Source of the DNA: Nocardia takedensis NBRC 100417
GTDB taxonomy: Bacteria > Actinomycetota > Actinomycetes > Mycobacteriales > Mycobacteriaceae
Assembly (NCBI RefSeq): GCF_000308695.1
Contig: NZ_BAGG01000034.1
Span: forward strand, 1-59,890
Direction of reading: 5' to 3'
Length of the DNA stretch: 59,890 nt
Position 1 is the first letter of the stretch. Every line of letters starts with the position of its first letter. Shown here piece by piece: positions 1 through 9,951 of the stretch. Under the pieces are notes generated by a model, which ran no database searches, was not told where the DNA came from, and was given only the letters and a program-made list of their open reading frames with translations. The position numbers and the translations under genes are program-made.

Positions 1-77
1 CGGCGTCGGTGGTCGACGTCATGTGGTCGCTCCTGCTGGGTGGTTTCGTCATCCTGGCTGTCGACGCGAGGGGCTGA
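1..77 (+). CDS. C-terminal end of an upstream membrane protein (partial)
   Basis: The frame beginning at base 3 is open from the window edge to a TGA at 75-77 and reads as a short hydrophobic helix (SLLLGGFVILAV) followed by a charged tail (DARG). This looks like the last transmembrane segment of a membrane protein whose body lies outside the window. The family cannot be named from 24 residues. Confidence 0.35.
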   Translation, partial: ASVVDVMWSLLLGGFVILAVDARG

Positions 78-523
78 ACTCGCGCCCGCGGTGGTCAGCG
101 GACCGATGCGATATCGGGAAGGATTCCGGGGCGGAATCCCGGAACGCGCGCCGCTGGACTACCGGTGGGAACCGGACAGACAACAGGCACTGCAGACGCG
201 CTTGAAGTCGACGTGGCGACGCGCCACAAGTCGTACTCCGGATCCGCGCATGGGGCCTATTGTGCCATGTACGATCGTCGGTTCCGACCGCCCTGCCAGT
301 ATTTCCCGCGAAGGCGGGGGAAATGCCCTGGACGATGGTCCGATTTGTGACGGCAGTCATAGTCCTGCCGGCCGCGACCGACCGCAGGGCATCCGGATCG
401 TCCGAATCCGGTCGCACGGACACGCGACCTGCCGACTTCCCGCCGCGCCGTGCCCGCCGCCCCTCGGCCTCGCGCCGACCGGCCCACGGATCCGCGAGCC
501 GGTCGGCCCGGCACACTGGTGAG
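78..523. other. Intergenic stretch upstream of hemW
   Basis: No convincing gene is present in these 446 bases; the open frames are Arg/Pro-rich, as expected for non-coding high-GC DNA. Two short hairpins are visible: GATTCC/GGAATC around 123-139, and an ATTTCCC...GGGGAAAT element around 300-324. Neither has a T-run, so they may be weak terminators of the upstream gene or nothing. The hemW promoter should lie near the right-hand end. Confidence 0.4.
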
Positions 524-1732
524 GTGACTTCCCCCGCCGCGACCTCCGTCCCCGCCGCCACCGACCGACCGGTGCTGCGGGATTTCGGCGGCGGCCCGTT
601 CGGCGTCTACGTGCACGTCCCCTTCTGCGCGACGCGCTGCGGATACTGCGACTTCAACACCTACACCGCCGGCGAACTCGGCACCTCCGCCTCGCCCGCC
701 TCCTGGCTGGAGGGACTGAAAGGCGAACTGCGCGCCGCCGCCGTCCGCTTCGCCGAACTCCCGAGCCCGACGCCGCCGGTCTCGACGGTCTTCGTCGGCG
801 GCGGCACGCCCTCGCTGCTCGGCGGCGACGGCCTGGCCGAGGTGCTGGACGCGATCCGCGCACACTTCACCCTCGCCGCCGACGCCGAGGTGACCACCGA
901 ATCCAATCCCGAATCCACCGACCCGGCCTTCTTCGCGCGCCTGCGCGCCGCCGGCTACACCCGGGTCTCGCTCGGCATGCAGTCCGCGGCCGAACACGTG
1001 TTGAAGGTGCTCGACCGCACCCACACCCCCGGGCGCGCGGTCGCCGCCGCCCGGGAAGCCCGCGCGGCGGGCTTCGAGCACGTCAACCTCGACCTGATCT
1101 ACGGCACCCCCGGCGAACGTGACGCCGACCTCGACGCGGGCATCGACGCCGTGCTCGCGGCGGGGGTCGACCACGTCTCGGCGTACTCGCTGATCGTCGA
1201 GGACGGCACCGCGCTGGCCCGCCGGGTCCGCCGCGGCGAACTGCCCGCCCCCGACGAGGACGTCCTCGCCGCCCGTTACGAACGCCTCGACGCGCGTTTG
1301 CGCGCCGCCGGATTCGACTGGTACGAGGTGTCGAACTGGGCGACCGGTCCGGCCGCGCGGTGCCGACACAACCTCGGCTACTGGGACGGCGGCGACTGGC
1401 TCGGCGCCGGACCGGGCGCGCACAGCCACGTCGGCGGCGTGCGGTGGTGGAACGTCAGACATCCGGCGCGCTACGTCGACCGGGTGGCCGCCGACGGTCT
1501 GCCCGCCGCGGGGTGGGAGGCGCTGACCGACGCCGAGCGCTACACCGAGCGCGTCATGCTGGCCCTGCGCCTGCGCGAGGGACTTCCGTTGCGCGACCTG
1601 GACGCCGACGGCCGCGCCGCCGTGCCGGGGATCGTGGCGCGCGGCAACGCCGAGATCGCGGGCGAGCGCCTGGTCCTCACCGATCGCGGCAGGCTGCTCG
1701 CCGACGGGGTGGTCCGCGACCTGCTGGTGTGA
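524..1732 (+). CDS. hemW: Radical SAM heme chaperone HemW (HemN-like)
   Basis: This 402-residue protein belongs to the HemN/HemW branch of radical SAM enzymes. The [4Fe-4S]-binding cysteines form CATRCGYC (C35, C39, C42), followed by the GGGTPS motif and the C-terminal HemN-type domain (HNLGYW...GAGPGAHSH). It lacks the N-terminal extension of true coproporphyrinogen dehydrogenase HemN, so a heme-delivery chaperone role is more likely than the dehydrogenase reaction. I chose GTG 524 because translation from there gives the normal family length; upstream residues in the same frame are Arg/Pro-rich and look non-coding. It sits next to hrcA/dnaJ2 as in mycobacteria. Confidence 0.9.
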   Translation: MTSPAATSVPAATDRPVLRDFGGGPFGVYVHVPFCATRCGYCDFNTYTAGELGTSASPASWLEGLKGELRAAAVRFAELPSPTPPVSTVFVGGGTPSLLGGDGLAEVLDAIRAHFTLAADAEVTTESNPESTDPAFFARLRAAGYTRVSLGMQSAAEHVLKVLDRTHTPGRAVAAAREARAAGFEHVNLDLIYGTPGERDADLDAGIDAVLAAGVDHVSAYSLIVEDGTALARRVRRGELPAPDEDVLAARYERLDARLRAAGFDWYEVSNWATGPAARCRHNLGYWDGGDWLGAGPGAHSHVGGVRWWNVRHPARYVDRVAADGLPAAGWEALTDAERYTERVMLALRLREGLPLRDLDADGRAAVPGIVARGNAEIAGERLVLTDRGRLLADGVVRDLLV

Positions 1733-1819
1733 GACGGCGCGGCCGATTGGCCGTAGTCGTCCCTATCGCGGGTCGGGGTGGGCCGTATAGGCTCCGAGCA
1801 ACCCCAAGGAGTTCATGCC

Positions 1820-2029
1820 ATGCCTGCGGCACGCAATATCACCCTCGTCCACGAGCCCAACGAATTCGCCGAGGCACGCGCCGCGGAGAAGGCCGAGAAC
1901 GCGCGCCAGAGCGCGATCGCGGCCCGAACCGTCGCGGGTCACGCCGAGAACGCCGCCGACTGCCAGGCGTTGCTCGCGATGCTCGGTCTCGACGCGCTCG
2001 CGGGCAAGCAGGCCGGCTTCCCGGACTGA
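1820..2029 (+). CDS. Small conserved-looking protein of unknown function (69 aa)
   Basis: A 69-residue acidic/alanine-rich protein begins at ATG 1820 after an AAGGA ribosome site at 1805-1809. It has an N-terminal strand-like segment (NITLVHEPNEF), a long predicted helix rich in Ala and Glu, and a short C-terminal helix (CQALLAMLGLDAL). I do not recognise a family. A GTG at 1778 would add 14 residues but has no ribosome site. It appears to be a single-gene unit between hemW and a secreted hydrolase. Confidence 0.6.
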   Translation: MPAARNITLVHEPNEFAEARAAEKAENARQSAIAARTVAGHAENAADCQALLAMLGLDALAGKQAGFPD

Positions 2030-2212
2030 CCGCTCGCCGCGTCACGACACGGCCGGCGCGCCCGGATCTCCTGGGCGGCGGTCGGTCGCTCTACCCCTAG
2101 GCTCGACCCCGCCCCGCGGCGGTCGCTCCGAGGATTCCGCGCGTCCCGCGGGCGCCGCACCATGATGTCCCGGCAGTTCCGTATCCATCGATGACCATCG
2201 AGGAGATCCGCA

Positions 2213-3031
2213 ATGTCGACCGGTAGCACACGATTCGGCGCCGCCCTGCGCGCCGCGCTCGCGGCCCTGACCCTCACGCTGGGCGCCGCGGTCCTGGCCG
2301 CGCCCGCGCACGCCCAGGCCGAACCCACCATCGTGCTCGTGCACGGCGCGTTCGCCGACACCACCAGTTGGGACGGCGTCGCGGCGCGACTGCGCGCCGA
2401 CGGGCACACCGTGGTGGTGGCCGAGAACCCGCTGCGCGGCCCCGCCCACGACGCCGCCGCCGTGCAGCGCGTGCTCGACACCATCGACGGCCCGATCGTT
2501 CTGGTCGGGCACTCCTACGGTGGATTCGTCATCAGCCAGATCCACGACCCGGACGTCGAATCCCAGGTCTACGTGGCCGCTTTCGCGCCGCAGGCGGGCG
2601 AATTCGCGCAACTGCTGCTCAATCCGTTCCAGTACCCGGGCAGCAGGCTGCTGCCGCCGGTGCTGCAACTGGAACTGGTCGACGACCCCACCGGCATCGC
2701 GGGCAAGAATGTCGACGGCTACGTCGCGCCGACCAGCTTCCACGAGGTCTTCGCCCAGGACGTGGACGACGCCACCGCGGCGACGATGATCGCCCACCAA
2801 CACTCGATCGCGTTGGCCGCCAACCTCGAACCGTCGGTCGCCCCGTCCTGGGCCGAGGTGCCGACCTGGTACCTGGTCTCGGCGAACGACCGGGTGATCC
2901 CGCCCGCCGCGCAGCGCTTCATGGCCCAGCGGATGGGCGCCAGGAGCGCCGAACTCGACGCCTCGCACGCCTCGCTGGTCTCGCGCCCGGGGGAGGTGGC
3001 GGCCGTGGTCGAGGCCGCCGCCGCGAACTGA
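2213..3031 (+). CDS. Secreted alpha/beta hydrolase
   Basis: This 272-residue protein starts with a clear Sec signal peptide (Arg-containing n-region, hydrophobic [14 protein letters not shown], cleavage near AHA-QAE). The mature part is an alpha/beta hydrolase of the compact esterase type: the oxyanion region LVHGAF, the nucleophile elbow GHSYGG, and a catalytic His near the C-terminus (DASHASL). Substrate is unknown; small esters are plausible for this subfamily. An AGGAG ribosome site sits 8 bases before ATG 2213. It has no obvious operon partner. Confidence 0.8.
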   Translation: MSTGSTRFGAALRAALAALTLTLGAAVLAAPAHAQAEPTIVLVHGAFADTTSWDGVAARLRADGHTVVVAENPLRGPAHDAAAVQRVLDTIDGPIVLVGHSYGGFVISQIHDPDVESQVYVAAFAPQAGEFAQLLLNPFQYPGSRLLPPVLQLELVDDPTGIAGKNVDGYVAPTSFHEVFAQDVDDATAATMIAHQHSIALAANLEPSVAPSWAEVPTWYLVSANDRVIPPAAQRFMAQRMGARSAELDASHASLVSRPGEVAAVVEAAAAN

Positions 3032-3248
3032 ACCGCGCCACGGGACCGGGTCGCGCGTCCGGCGCGGCCCGGTCCCGGCGTGGGCGAGCACCGCGCTACC
3101 GGCGCGATCGGGTGTACGGGCACTTAGACTGGATACTCGGACGGAACCGGGAGATCGGCGTTGCGGCGGTCGCCCGGGGGGCGTCGGCCTGTCACACGGG
3201 CGCAGCGGTGGCGTGGGCGGCGCTCCGATGAGCGAGGAGGTAGGCCCG

Positions 3249-4280
3249 ATGTCGAGCACCGAGGACCGGCGCTTCGAGGTCCTACGCGCCATTGTCGCGG
3301 ACTACGTCGCCACCAAGGAGCCGATCGGCTCCAAGACCCTGGTCGAACGGCACAACTTGGGGGTGTCCAGCGCCACCGTGCGCAATGACATGGCCGTGCT
3401 GGAGGCCGAGGGCTACATCACCCAACCGCACACCAGTTCCGGCCGTATCCCCACCGACAAGGGCTACCGGCAGTTCGTCGACCGGATCTCCGAGGTCAAA
3501 CCGCTCTCGGGCGCCGAACGCCGGGCGATCATGGAATTCCTGGAATCCGGCGTCGACCTGGACGACGTGCTGCGCCGCGGCGTGCGGTTGCTGGCCCAAT
3601 TGACCAGGCAGGTCGCCGTGGTGCAGTACCCGACGGTGTCCGCCTCCACGGTCCGCCACATCGAGGTCGTGGCGCTGAATCCGGCCCGGTTGCTGCTGGT
3701 CGTGATCACCGACACCGGGCGCGTCGATCAGCGTCTGGTGGAACTGGGCGCGTTGGTCGACGACGAGGATTTGGCCGCCCTGCGCGGCATGCTCGGCGGC
3801 GCGATGGACGGCAAACGGCTCGCCTCGGCCTCGGCCGCGGTCGCCGAACTCCCCGAACACGCCCCGCCGAAGCTGCGCGACGTGCTGATCCGGGTCTCGA
3901 CCGTGCTGGTGGAGACCTTGGTCGAACATCCCGAGGAGCGTCTGGTCCTGGGCGGCACCGCCAACCTGACCCGCAATGCCGCCGATTTCGGCCTGCCGGG
4001 GTCGCTGCGCCAGGTCCTCGAGGCGCTCGAGGAGCAGGTGGTGGTGCTCAAACTGCTGGCCGCCGCCCAGCAACCGGGCACGGTGACGGTGCGCATCGGC
4101 GAGGAGACCCAGGTCGAACAGATGCGCGGCACCTCGGTGGTGTCCACCGGCTACGGTGCCTCCGGGGCGATTCTGGGCGGGATGGGCGTGCTCGGACCCA
4201 CCAGGATGGACTATCCGGGCACCATCGCCTCGGTGGCGGCGGTGGCTCGCTACATCGGTGAGGTACTGGCAGAACGGTGA
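3249..4280 (+). CDS. hrcA: Heat-inducible transcription repressor HrcA
   Basis: HrcA represses class I heat-shock genes by binding CIRCE elements and is kept active by GroEL. The N-terminal winged helix ([21 protein letters not shown]...[18 protein letters not shown]) and the family region [10 protein letters not shown] are intact, and the C-terminal GAF-like region ends in TRMDYPG. Starting at ATG 3249 gives 343 residues and places GAGGAGG 8 bases upstream; ATG 3228 and GTG 3213 are less well placed. I could not find a canonical CIRCE (TTAGCACTC-N9-GAGTGCTAA) in front of it or of dnaJ2. Confidence 0.95.
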   Translation: MSSTEDRRFEVLRAIVADYVATKEPIGSKTLVERHNLGVSSATVRNDMAVLEAEGYITQPHTSSGRIPTDKGYRQFVDRISEVKPLSGAERRAIMEFLESGVDLDDVLRRGVRLLAQLTRQVAVVQYPTVSASTVRHIEVVALNPARLLLVVITDTGRVDQRLVELGALVDDEDLAALRGMLGGAMDGKRLASASAAVAELPEHAPPKLRDVLIRVSTVLVETLVEHPEERLVLGGTANLTRNAADFGLPGSLRQVLEALEEQVVVLKLLAAAQQPGTVTVRIGEETQVEQMRGTSVVSTGYGASGAILGGMGVLGPTRMDYPGTIASVAAVARYIGEVLAER

Positions 4281-4461
4281 GGTTCGGTGGCGCTGCTACC
4301 CTCGAACCTCCGGCCGGATAAAGTTGAGTGTATCCGACTAATGCTCGACCGCTCGTGGAATCGTGCGGGGGCGTATGCGGTCGGAGCGCTGTGGACAAGG
4401 AAGAGCCCGCGTCCGGCCTGCCGGTCGGGCGATGGAGAGCGACCAAGGACTAGAGACTCAC

Positions 4462-5616
4462 GTGGCACGGGACTACTACGCACTGCTCGGCGTCGCCAAG
4501 AACGCGACCGACCAGGAGATCAAGCGCGCCTATCGCAAACTGGCGCGCGAACTGCATCCCGACGTCAACCCCGACGAGGCGGCGCAGGCCAAGTTCCGAG
4601 AGGTCTCGGCCGCCTACGAGGTGCTGTCGGACGCGGACAAGCGCCGCATCGTCGACATGGGCGGCGACCCGCTGGAATCCGGCGGTGGCGGCGGTGGCGG
4701 CTTCTCCGGCCAGGGCTTCGGCGGCCTCGGCGACGTCTTCGAGGCGTTCTTCGGCGGGATGAACGGCGGCGGCGGTCAGCGCAAACCGCGCGGTCGCGTG
4801 CAACCGGGCGCCGATTCGCTGCTGCGCACCAGGCTGAGCCTGGCCGAGTGCGCGGTGGGCGTCACCAAGCACCTCACCGTGGACACCGCGATCCTGTGCG
4901 ACACCTGCCACGGCGCGGGCACCAACGGCAACTCCAAGCCGGTGCGCTGCGAAACCTGTTCCGGCGCGGGCGAAGTGCAGTCGGTGCAGCGTTCGTTCCT
5001 GGGGCAGGTGCTCACCTCGCGTCCCTGCCCGACCTGCCGCGGCGCGGGCGAGACCATCCCCGATCCCTGCCACAAGTGCGGCGGCGACGGCCGGGTGCGC
5101 GCCCGCCGCGAGATCGCCGCGCCCATCCCGGCGGGCGTGGCCAGCGGTATGCGGGTGCGTCTGGCCGCGCAGGGCGAGGTCGGCCCCGGCGGCGGCCACG
5201 CGGGCGACCTGTACGTCGAGATCGTGGAGCAACCGCACGACGTGTTCGTGCGCGACGGCGACGATCTGCACTGCACGATCCGGGTGCCGATGGTGGACGC
5301 CGCGCTGGGCACCACCGTGGTCATCGACACCATCCTGGACGGGCCGACCGAGCTGAACATCGCGCCGGGCACCCAGCCCAACGAGGTGTCGGTGCTGCGC
5401 GGGCACGGCATGCCCAAACTGCGGTCGGGCACTCGCGGCGATCTGCTCGCGCACCTGGACATCGTGGTGCCGAACAAACTCGACGGCAAGCAGAGCGATC
5501 TGCTGCGCAAGTACAAGGGGTTGCGCGAGCGCGACCGCGCGGAGGTCATGACGGCGCAGTCCGAGCACAACAGCGGACTGTTCGCGCGGCTGCGCGCCTC
5601 CTTCAGCGGACGCTGA
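4462..5616 (+). CDS. dnaJ2: Chaperone DnaJ (DnaJ2)
   Basis: This is a type I J-protein of 384 residues, co-chaperone of DnaK. The J domain begins [10 protein letters not shown] and contains HPD; it is followed by a Gly-rich segment, then four zinc-binding CxxCxGxG repeats ([32 protein letters not shown]) and the C-terminal substrate-binding domains. I start at GTG 4462 because the J domain begins there directly. It lies just downstream of hrcA, as in mycobacteria, and the next gene (rsmE) starts 4 bases after its stop, indicating cotranscription. Confidence 0.94.
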   Translation: MARDYYALLGVAKNATDQEIKRAYRKLARELHPDVNPDEAAQAKFREVSAAYEVLSDADKRRIVDMGGDPLESGGGGGGGFSGQGFGGLGDVFEAFFGGMNGGGGQRKPRGRVQPGADSLLRTRLSLAECAVGVTKHLTVDTAILCDTCHGAGTNGNSKPVRCETCSGAGEVQSVQRSFLGQVLTSRPCPTCRGAGETIPDPCHKCGGDGRVRARREIAAPIPAGVASGMRVRLAAQGEVGPGGGHAGDLYVEIVEQPHDVFVRDGDDLHCTIRVPMVDAALGTTVVIDTILDGPTELNIAPGTQPNEVSVLRGHGMPKLRSGTRGDLLAHLDIVVPNKLDGKQSDLLRKYKGLRERDRAEVMTAQSEHNSGLFARLRASFSGR

Positions 5617-5620
5617 TCCG

Positions 5621-6361
5621 TTGGCCGCCACCGTCTTCTATCTCGACGAGATCCCGGAACCGGGGGCGGTCGCGGTCCTCGACGGCCCGGAGGGCAGGCA
5701 CGCGGCCACGGTGCGGCGCATCCGGGTCGGCGAACCGATCACGCTCTCGGACGGTCGCGGCCTGCTCGCCGCGTCGGAAGTGGTCGCGGCCCAACGGGAT
5801 CGGTTGGAGTTGCGGATCGTGGACCGCGCGGTCGCGCCGCCGGTCGCCCCGCCGGTGACGGTGGTGCAGGCCCTGCCGAAATCCGACCGCTCGGAATTGG
5901 CGGTGGAACTGATGACCGAGGCGGGCGCCGACGTCATCGTGCCGTGGCAGGCCGCGCGCTGCGTGGCCAACTGGGAGGGCAAGGCCGCCAAGGCCGTCGA
6001 CAAGTGGCGGGCCGCGGCCCGTTCGGCCGCGCGGCAGTCGCGCCGTCCCTACATCCCCGAGGTCGCCGACCTGCACCGCACCGCCGACGTGGTCGAGCGG
6101 GTGCGCGCGGCGGTCGCGGCGGGCGCGGTGGTGGCCGCCCTGCACGAATCCGGCCTCGACCGGTTCACCGCGCTGCCGTTGGCCTCGGCCGCGGCGGTGG
6201 TGCTCGTCGTCGGGCCCGAGGGCGGTCTGGACGAGGCCGAACTGGCCGCGTTGACGGCGGCGGGCGCGCGTCCCGTCCTGCTCGGGCCGACGGTGCTGCG
6301 CACCTCCACGGCGGCGGCGGTGGCTCTCGGCGCACTGGGCGCGCTCACCGCTCGCTGGTAG
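5621..6361 (+). CDS. rsmE: 16S rRNA m3U1498 methyltransferase RsmE
   Basis: RsmE methylates N3 of U1498 in 16S rRNA. The 246-residue protein has the N-terminal PUA-like barrel ([33 protein letters not shown]) and a SPOUT trefoil-knot C-terminal domain with the SAM-binding signature [12 protein letters not shown] and the knot [12 protein letters not shown]. The start is TTG 5621, four bases after the dnaJ2 stop, so translation is probably coupled. Confidence 0.92.
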   Translation: MAATVFYLDEIPEPGAVAVLDGPEGRHAATVRRIRVGEPITLSDGRGLLAASEVVAAQRDRLELRIVDRAVAPPVAPPVTVVQALPKSDRSELAVELMTEAGADVIVPWQAARCVANWEGKAAKAVDKWRAAARSAARQSRRPYIPEVADLHRTADVVERVRAAVAAGAVVAALHESGLDRFTALPLASAAAVVLVVGPEGGLDEAELAALTAAGARPVLLGPTVLRTSTAAAVALGALGALTARW

Positions 6362-6487
6362 CGAAATACCGCCCGACGGGCGCGGAAGGGGCGTTCCGCC
6401 GCCGATTATTCACTGTGCCCTGTCGGTGGGGCGCGTTAAACTTTGGTCAACGACTCCTCGAGACCGGAAAGCAGGCTATAGCCACTT

Positions 6488-7597
6488 TTGAGAACACAAG
6501 GCGAGATCGGCGACCCGACCAACCCCGCAGCAGGCACAGAGGCCGGCGACCACGGTTCGGGCCCCGCAGCGCGCACCGTGCGTTCGAGCATCGAGCTCGC
6601 TCCCGAATCCGTGTTCCCGTTCCTCGGTTCGGCCGACCAGAATCTGCGTGAACTCGAGCAGTTGCTCGCCGCCGACATCCACGTCCGCGGCAATTCGGTC
6701 ACCCTCACCGGCAAGGCGGCCGACGTCGCCCTGGCCGAGCGGGTCATCGAGCAGCTCGTCGCGCTGACCGGTCGGAATCGAGTGGTGACCCCGGAGGCGG
6801 TGCGCCACACGGTGTCCATGCTGACCGACGGCTCCACGGAGTCGCCCGCGGAGGTCCTGAGCCTGGACATCCTGTCCCGGCGCGGTAAGACCATCCGGCC
6901 CAAGACCCTGAACCAGAAACGCTACGTCGACGCGATCGACGCCAACACCATCGTGTTCGGCATCGGTCCGGCCGGTACCGGCAAGACCTATCTGGGTATG
7001 GCCAAGGCTGTGCAGGCGCTGCAATCCAAGCAGGTCAACCGGATCATCCTGACCCGTCCCGCGGTGGAGGCGGGCGAGCGGCTCGGCTTCCTGCCGGGCA
7101 CGCTCAACGAGAAGATCGATCCGTATCTGCGCCCGCTCTACGACGCGCTGCACGACATGATGGATCCCGAGGCCATTCCCAAGCTCATGGCCGCGGGCGT
7201 CATCGAGGTAGCGCCGCTGGCCTACATGCGCGGCCGTACGCTCAACGATTCGTTCATCATCCTGGACGAGGCGCAGAACACCACGGCCGAGCAGATGAAG
7301 ATGTTCCTCACCCGCTTGGGCTTCGGCTCGAAGATCGTGGTGACGGGTGACGTCACGCAGGTCGACCTGCCCTCCGGGGCGCGGTCTGGCCTCCGGGCGG
7401 CCACCGAGATCCTCACCGAGATCGAGGACATCCACTTCGCCTACCTGACCAGCAGCGACGTGGTCCGGCACCGCTTGGTCTCGGATATCGTCGACGCCTA
7501 CGACAAGTTCGAGGCCGACACCCGGCCCGCCGTCGGTCAGCACTACCCGGGCAACCGGGCGCAGCGACGGGCGGCCGATCGTGGCGGTCGGCGCTGA
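6488..7597 (+). CDS. phoH: PhoH-family ATPase (PhoH1)
   Basis: This 369-residue protein has an N-terminal KH-like region (HVRGNSVTLTGKAADVALAERVI), then the PhoH P-loop domain with Walker A GPAGTGKT, the conserved TRPAVEAGERLGFLPG segment, Walker B FIILDEAQN and VTGDVTQ. PhoH proteins are RNA-associated ATPases, and those next to ybeY are thought to act in RNA processing. The start is a TTG at 6488. The C-terminal tail (NRAQRRAADRGGRR) is basic, as in the mycobacterial protein. The gene precedes ybeY and the CNNM gene in the usual order. Confidence 0.93.
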   Translation: MRTQGEIGDPTNPAAGTEAGDHGSGPAARTVRSSIELAPESVFPFLGSADQNLRELEQLLAADIHVRGNSVTLTGKAADVALAERVIEQLVALTGRNRVVTPEAVRHTVSMLTDGSTESPAEVLSLDILSRRGKTIRPKTLNQKRYVDAIDANTIVFGIGPAGTGKTYLGMAKAVQALQSKQVNRIILTRPAVEAGERLGFLPGTLNEKIDPYLRPLYDALHDMMDPEAIPKLMAAGVIEVAPLAYMRGRTLNDSFIILDEAQNTTAEQMKMFLTRLGFGSKIVVTGDVTQVDLPSGARSGLRAATEILTEIEDIHFAYLTSSDVVRHRLVSDIVDAYDKFEADTRPAVGQHYPGNRAQRRAADRGGRR

Positions 7598-7668
7598 GGC
7601 AGGCCGCCGGAGCCCGCTCGGCGTGAGCCGATAGCGGCTCCGGCGGCCGCACCGAATACCCTGTTCAG

Positions 7669-8223
7669 GTGAGCATCGAGATCGCCAACGAGTCGGGGAT
7701 CGACGTACCCGAAGAAGACCTGGTCAGTGTCGCGCGCTTCGTGATCGCCCGCATGGACGTGCACCCGGCGGCGGAACTGTCGATGGTGCTGGTCGATCTC
7801 GACACCATGGCCGACCTGCACATGCGCTGGATGGACCTGCCCGGTCCCACCGACGTCATGTCGTTCCCGATGGACGAACTCGAGCCGGGCGGTCGGCCGG
7901 ACAGCCCCGAGCCCGGCCCCTCCATGCTCGGTGACATCGTGCTGTGCCCGGAGTTCGCCGCGGCCCAGGCCCGCAAGGCGGGGCACGGGCTCGAGCACGA
8001 ACTCGCGCTGCTCACCGTGCACGGCGTCCTGCACCTGCTCGGCTACGACCACGCCGAGCCGGAGGAGGAGAAGGAGATGTTCGCCTTGCAGGCCCGGCTG
8101 CTCGAGGAGTGGTACGAGAGTCTGCGGCAGGCGCGGGTGCGGGCCGAGCTCGCCGAACGCGACGCCAGACTGCTGGGCAAGGCGGGGTTCACCGCGCCGG
8201 GTGACGCACTGGGCCCCGCGTGA
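7669..8223 (+). CDS. ybeY: Endoribonuclease YbeY
   Basis: YbeY is a zinc-dependent single-strand RNase used in 16S rRNA 3'-end maturation and ribosome quality control. The zinc motif [11 protein letters not shown] is intact, preceded by the conserved [14 protein letters not shown] segment. At 184 residues it carries a C-terminal extension common in actinobacteria. The start is GTG 7669. Its stop overlaps the GTG of the next gene by 4 bases. Confidence 0.93.
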   Translation: MSIEIANESGIDVPEEDLVSVARFVIARMDVHPAAELSMVLVDLDTMADLHMRWMDLPGPTDVMSFPMDELEPGGRPDSPEPGPSMLGDIVLCPEFAAAQARKAGHGLEHELALLTVHGVLHLLGYDHAEPEEEKEMFALQARLLEEWYESLRQARVRAELAERDARLLGKAGFTAPGDALGPA

Positions 8224-9602
8224 GCGTTTCGCTGCTGATCCTGTTCGCCTGTCTGCTGGTGCCCGTCGGCGGTCTGTTCGCGGGCATCGATTCCGCGCTG
8301 AACACCGTCTCGCCCGCGCGGGTGGACGATATGGTGCGCGCCGAGCGGGCGGGCGCGTCGCGGCTGCGCCGCATCATCGACGACCGCGCGCGCTACGTGA
8401 ATCTCATGGTGCTGCTGCGCATCCTGTGCGAGATCAGTTCCACCGTGCTGCTCGCGGCGGCCCTGCTCGACATCTGGGAGCGCGAGCAGTTGGCGCTGCT
8501 GATCACCGCGACGGTCATGGTCCTGGTCGACTACGTGGTGATCGGTGTCGGCCCCCGTACCCTGGGCCGCCAGCACGCCTATTCCATCGCGCTCGTCGCG
8601 GCGCTGCCGTTGCAGTTCATCGGTTTGGTGCTCGGCCCGGTCAGCAGGTTGCTGATCCTGATCGGCAACGCGATCACCCCCGGCAAGGGGTTCCGCAACG
8701 GCCCGTTCGCCTCGGAGATCGAGTTGCGCGAAGTGGTCGAGATGGCGGGGGAGCGCGGGGTGGTGGCCGACGACGAGCGGCGCATGATCCAGTCGGTCTT
8801 CGAACTCGGCGACACGGCGGCGCGCGCGGTGATGGTGCCGCGCACCGAGATGGTGTGGATCGAGGCGGACAAGACCGCGGCCCAGGCGACGTCGCTGGCG
8901 GTGCGCAGCGGTCATTCGCGCATCCCGGTGGTCGGTGAGAACGTCGACGACATCCTCGGCGTGGTCTACCTCAAAGACCTTGTGCCGTACGCGGATCGCA
9001 GCCGCAAGGTCAAGGTGCGCGAGGTCATGCGCGCCGCGGTGTTCCTGCCCGACTCCAAACCCCTGGACGAACTGCTCGACGAGATGCAGCGCCGTCGCAA
9101 CCACATGGCGCTGCTGGTGGACGAGTACGGCGGCATCGCGGGCCTGGTGACGATCGAGGACGTGCTCGAGGAGATCGTCGGCGAGATCAACGACGAATAC
9201 GACCACGACGAGACGCCGCCGGTGGAGGATCTGGGCAACGGCCGCTACCGGGTGTCCACCAGATTGTCGGTGGAGGATCTGGGCGAGTTGTACGGCCTCG
9301 AGATCGAGGACGAGGACGTCGACACCGTCGGCGGTCTGCTCGCGCACGAACTCGGGCGCGTGCCGCTGCCCGGGTCGAAGGTCACCGCGCACGGTCTGGT
9401 GCTGCGCGGCGAAGGCGGTCCCGACGCGCGCGGGCGGATGCGGGTCAACACGGTCGTGGTGCGTCGCGAGTCGGTCAAGGCGCGTCCGGCCGAGGTCGGC
9501 GCGGAGCGGGCCGCGGGCGAGAAGAACGGCAAACGCAAGACCAACGGATCGGAACCGGGCACCCCGGACGATCGTCACGAGGACGGAGACACCGATGGCT
9601 GA
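8220..9602 (+). CDS. CNNM/CorC-family membrane protein with CBS domains
   Basis: This 460-residue protein is the Rv2366c-type hemolysin-C/CorC relative: an N-terminal DUF21 (CNNM) domain with several membrane segments ([27 protein letters not shown]-like helices to about residue 150), a tandem CBS pair ([16 protein letters not shown]...[23 protein letters not shown]...), and a C-terminal CorC_HlyC domain ([10 protein letters not shown]...). Family members are linked to magnesium/cobalt transport or efflux. The C-terminal 40 residues are charged and disordered. Its start overlaps ybeY by 4 bases and its end overlaps the next ORF by 8, so ybeY-CNNM-next gene-era is one operon. Confidence 0.88.
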   Translation: MSVSLLILFACLLVPVGGLFAGIDSALNTVSPARVDDMVRAERAGASRLRRIIDDRARYVNLMVLLRILCEISSTVLLAAALLDIWEREQLALLITATVMVLVDYVVIGVGPRTLGRQHAYSIALVAALPLQFIGLVLGPVSRLLILIGNAITPGKGFRNGPFASEIELREVVEMAGERGVVADDERRMIQSVFELGDTAARAVMVPRTEMVWIEADKTAAQATSLAVRSGHSRIPVVGENVDDILGVVYLKDLVPYADRSRKVKVREVMRAAVFLPDSKPLDELLDEMQRRRNHMALLVDEYGGIAGLVTIEDVLEEIVGEINDEYDHDETPPVEDLGNGRYRVSTRLSVEDLGELYGLEIEDEDVDTVGGLLAHELGRVPLPGSKVTAHGLVLRGEGGPDARGRMRVNTVVVRRESVKARPAEVGAERAAGEKNGKRKTNGSEPGTPDDRHEDGDTDG

Positions 9603-9951
9603 ACTGGATTCCGAGGACAACAAACTGGTCGTGCTGGCTCGTGGCGCGCTCGGCCGCACCGGCGGCGGCAGCGGCGCGGCGGTGCGCGACACCGACGGAC
9701 GCACCTACGCCGCGGGGGAGGTCGCCCTGGAAGCGCTGCGCCTGACGGCGTTGCAGTCCGCGGTCGCGGCGGCGCTGTCCAGCGGGGCCGAGGGTTTCGA
9801 GGCCGCGGTCGTGGTGGGCGGCAAATTCTCCGACAAGGGCGTGACGGCGGTGCGGGAGGTCTCGCCCGCGGCCCGCATCGTGTTCACCGATCGTGACGGC
9901 GCGGTCTTCGACATCATCGATGACGCCGCCGCCGAGGTGCAGGGTGGCTGA
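9595..9951 (+). CDS. Degenerate cytidine-deaminase-fold protein (Rv2365c-like)
   Basis: This 118-residue protein corresponds in position and sequence to mycobacterial Rv2365c, which is often annotated as a cytidine deaminase. The fold signature ([23 protein letters not shown], resembling the helix of the CDA core) is present, but the whole protein contains no cysteine and no histidine, so the zinc-binding HAE and PCxxC motifs are absent and deaminase activity is very unlikely. It is embedded in the ybeY-CNNM-era operon with 8-base overlaps on both sides, which suggests a non-catalytic role tied to Era or ribosome assembly (inference). Confidence 0.8.
   Translation: MAELDSEDNKLVVLARGALGRTGGGSGAAVRDTDGRTYAAGEVALEALRLTALQSAVAAALSSGAEGFEAAVVVGGKFSDKGVTAVREVSPAARIVFTDRDGAVFDIIDDAAAEVQGG

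Noticed and set aside
257..1462. 401-residue reverse open frame opposite hemW
   Set aside because: It is antisense to a clear HemW reading frame and has Gly/Ala/Arg/His-rich shadow composition.
4320..4350. CIRCE element before dnaJ2
   Set aside because: TTGAGTG and AATGCTC look tempting but do not form the TTAGCACTC-N9-GAGTGCTAA repeat.
4287..5858. 523-residue forward frame overlapping dnaJ2
   Set aside because: It is an Arg-rich out-of-frame reading of dnaJ2, whose zinc and HPD motifs are intact in the other frame.
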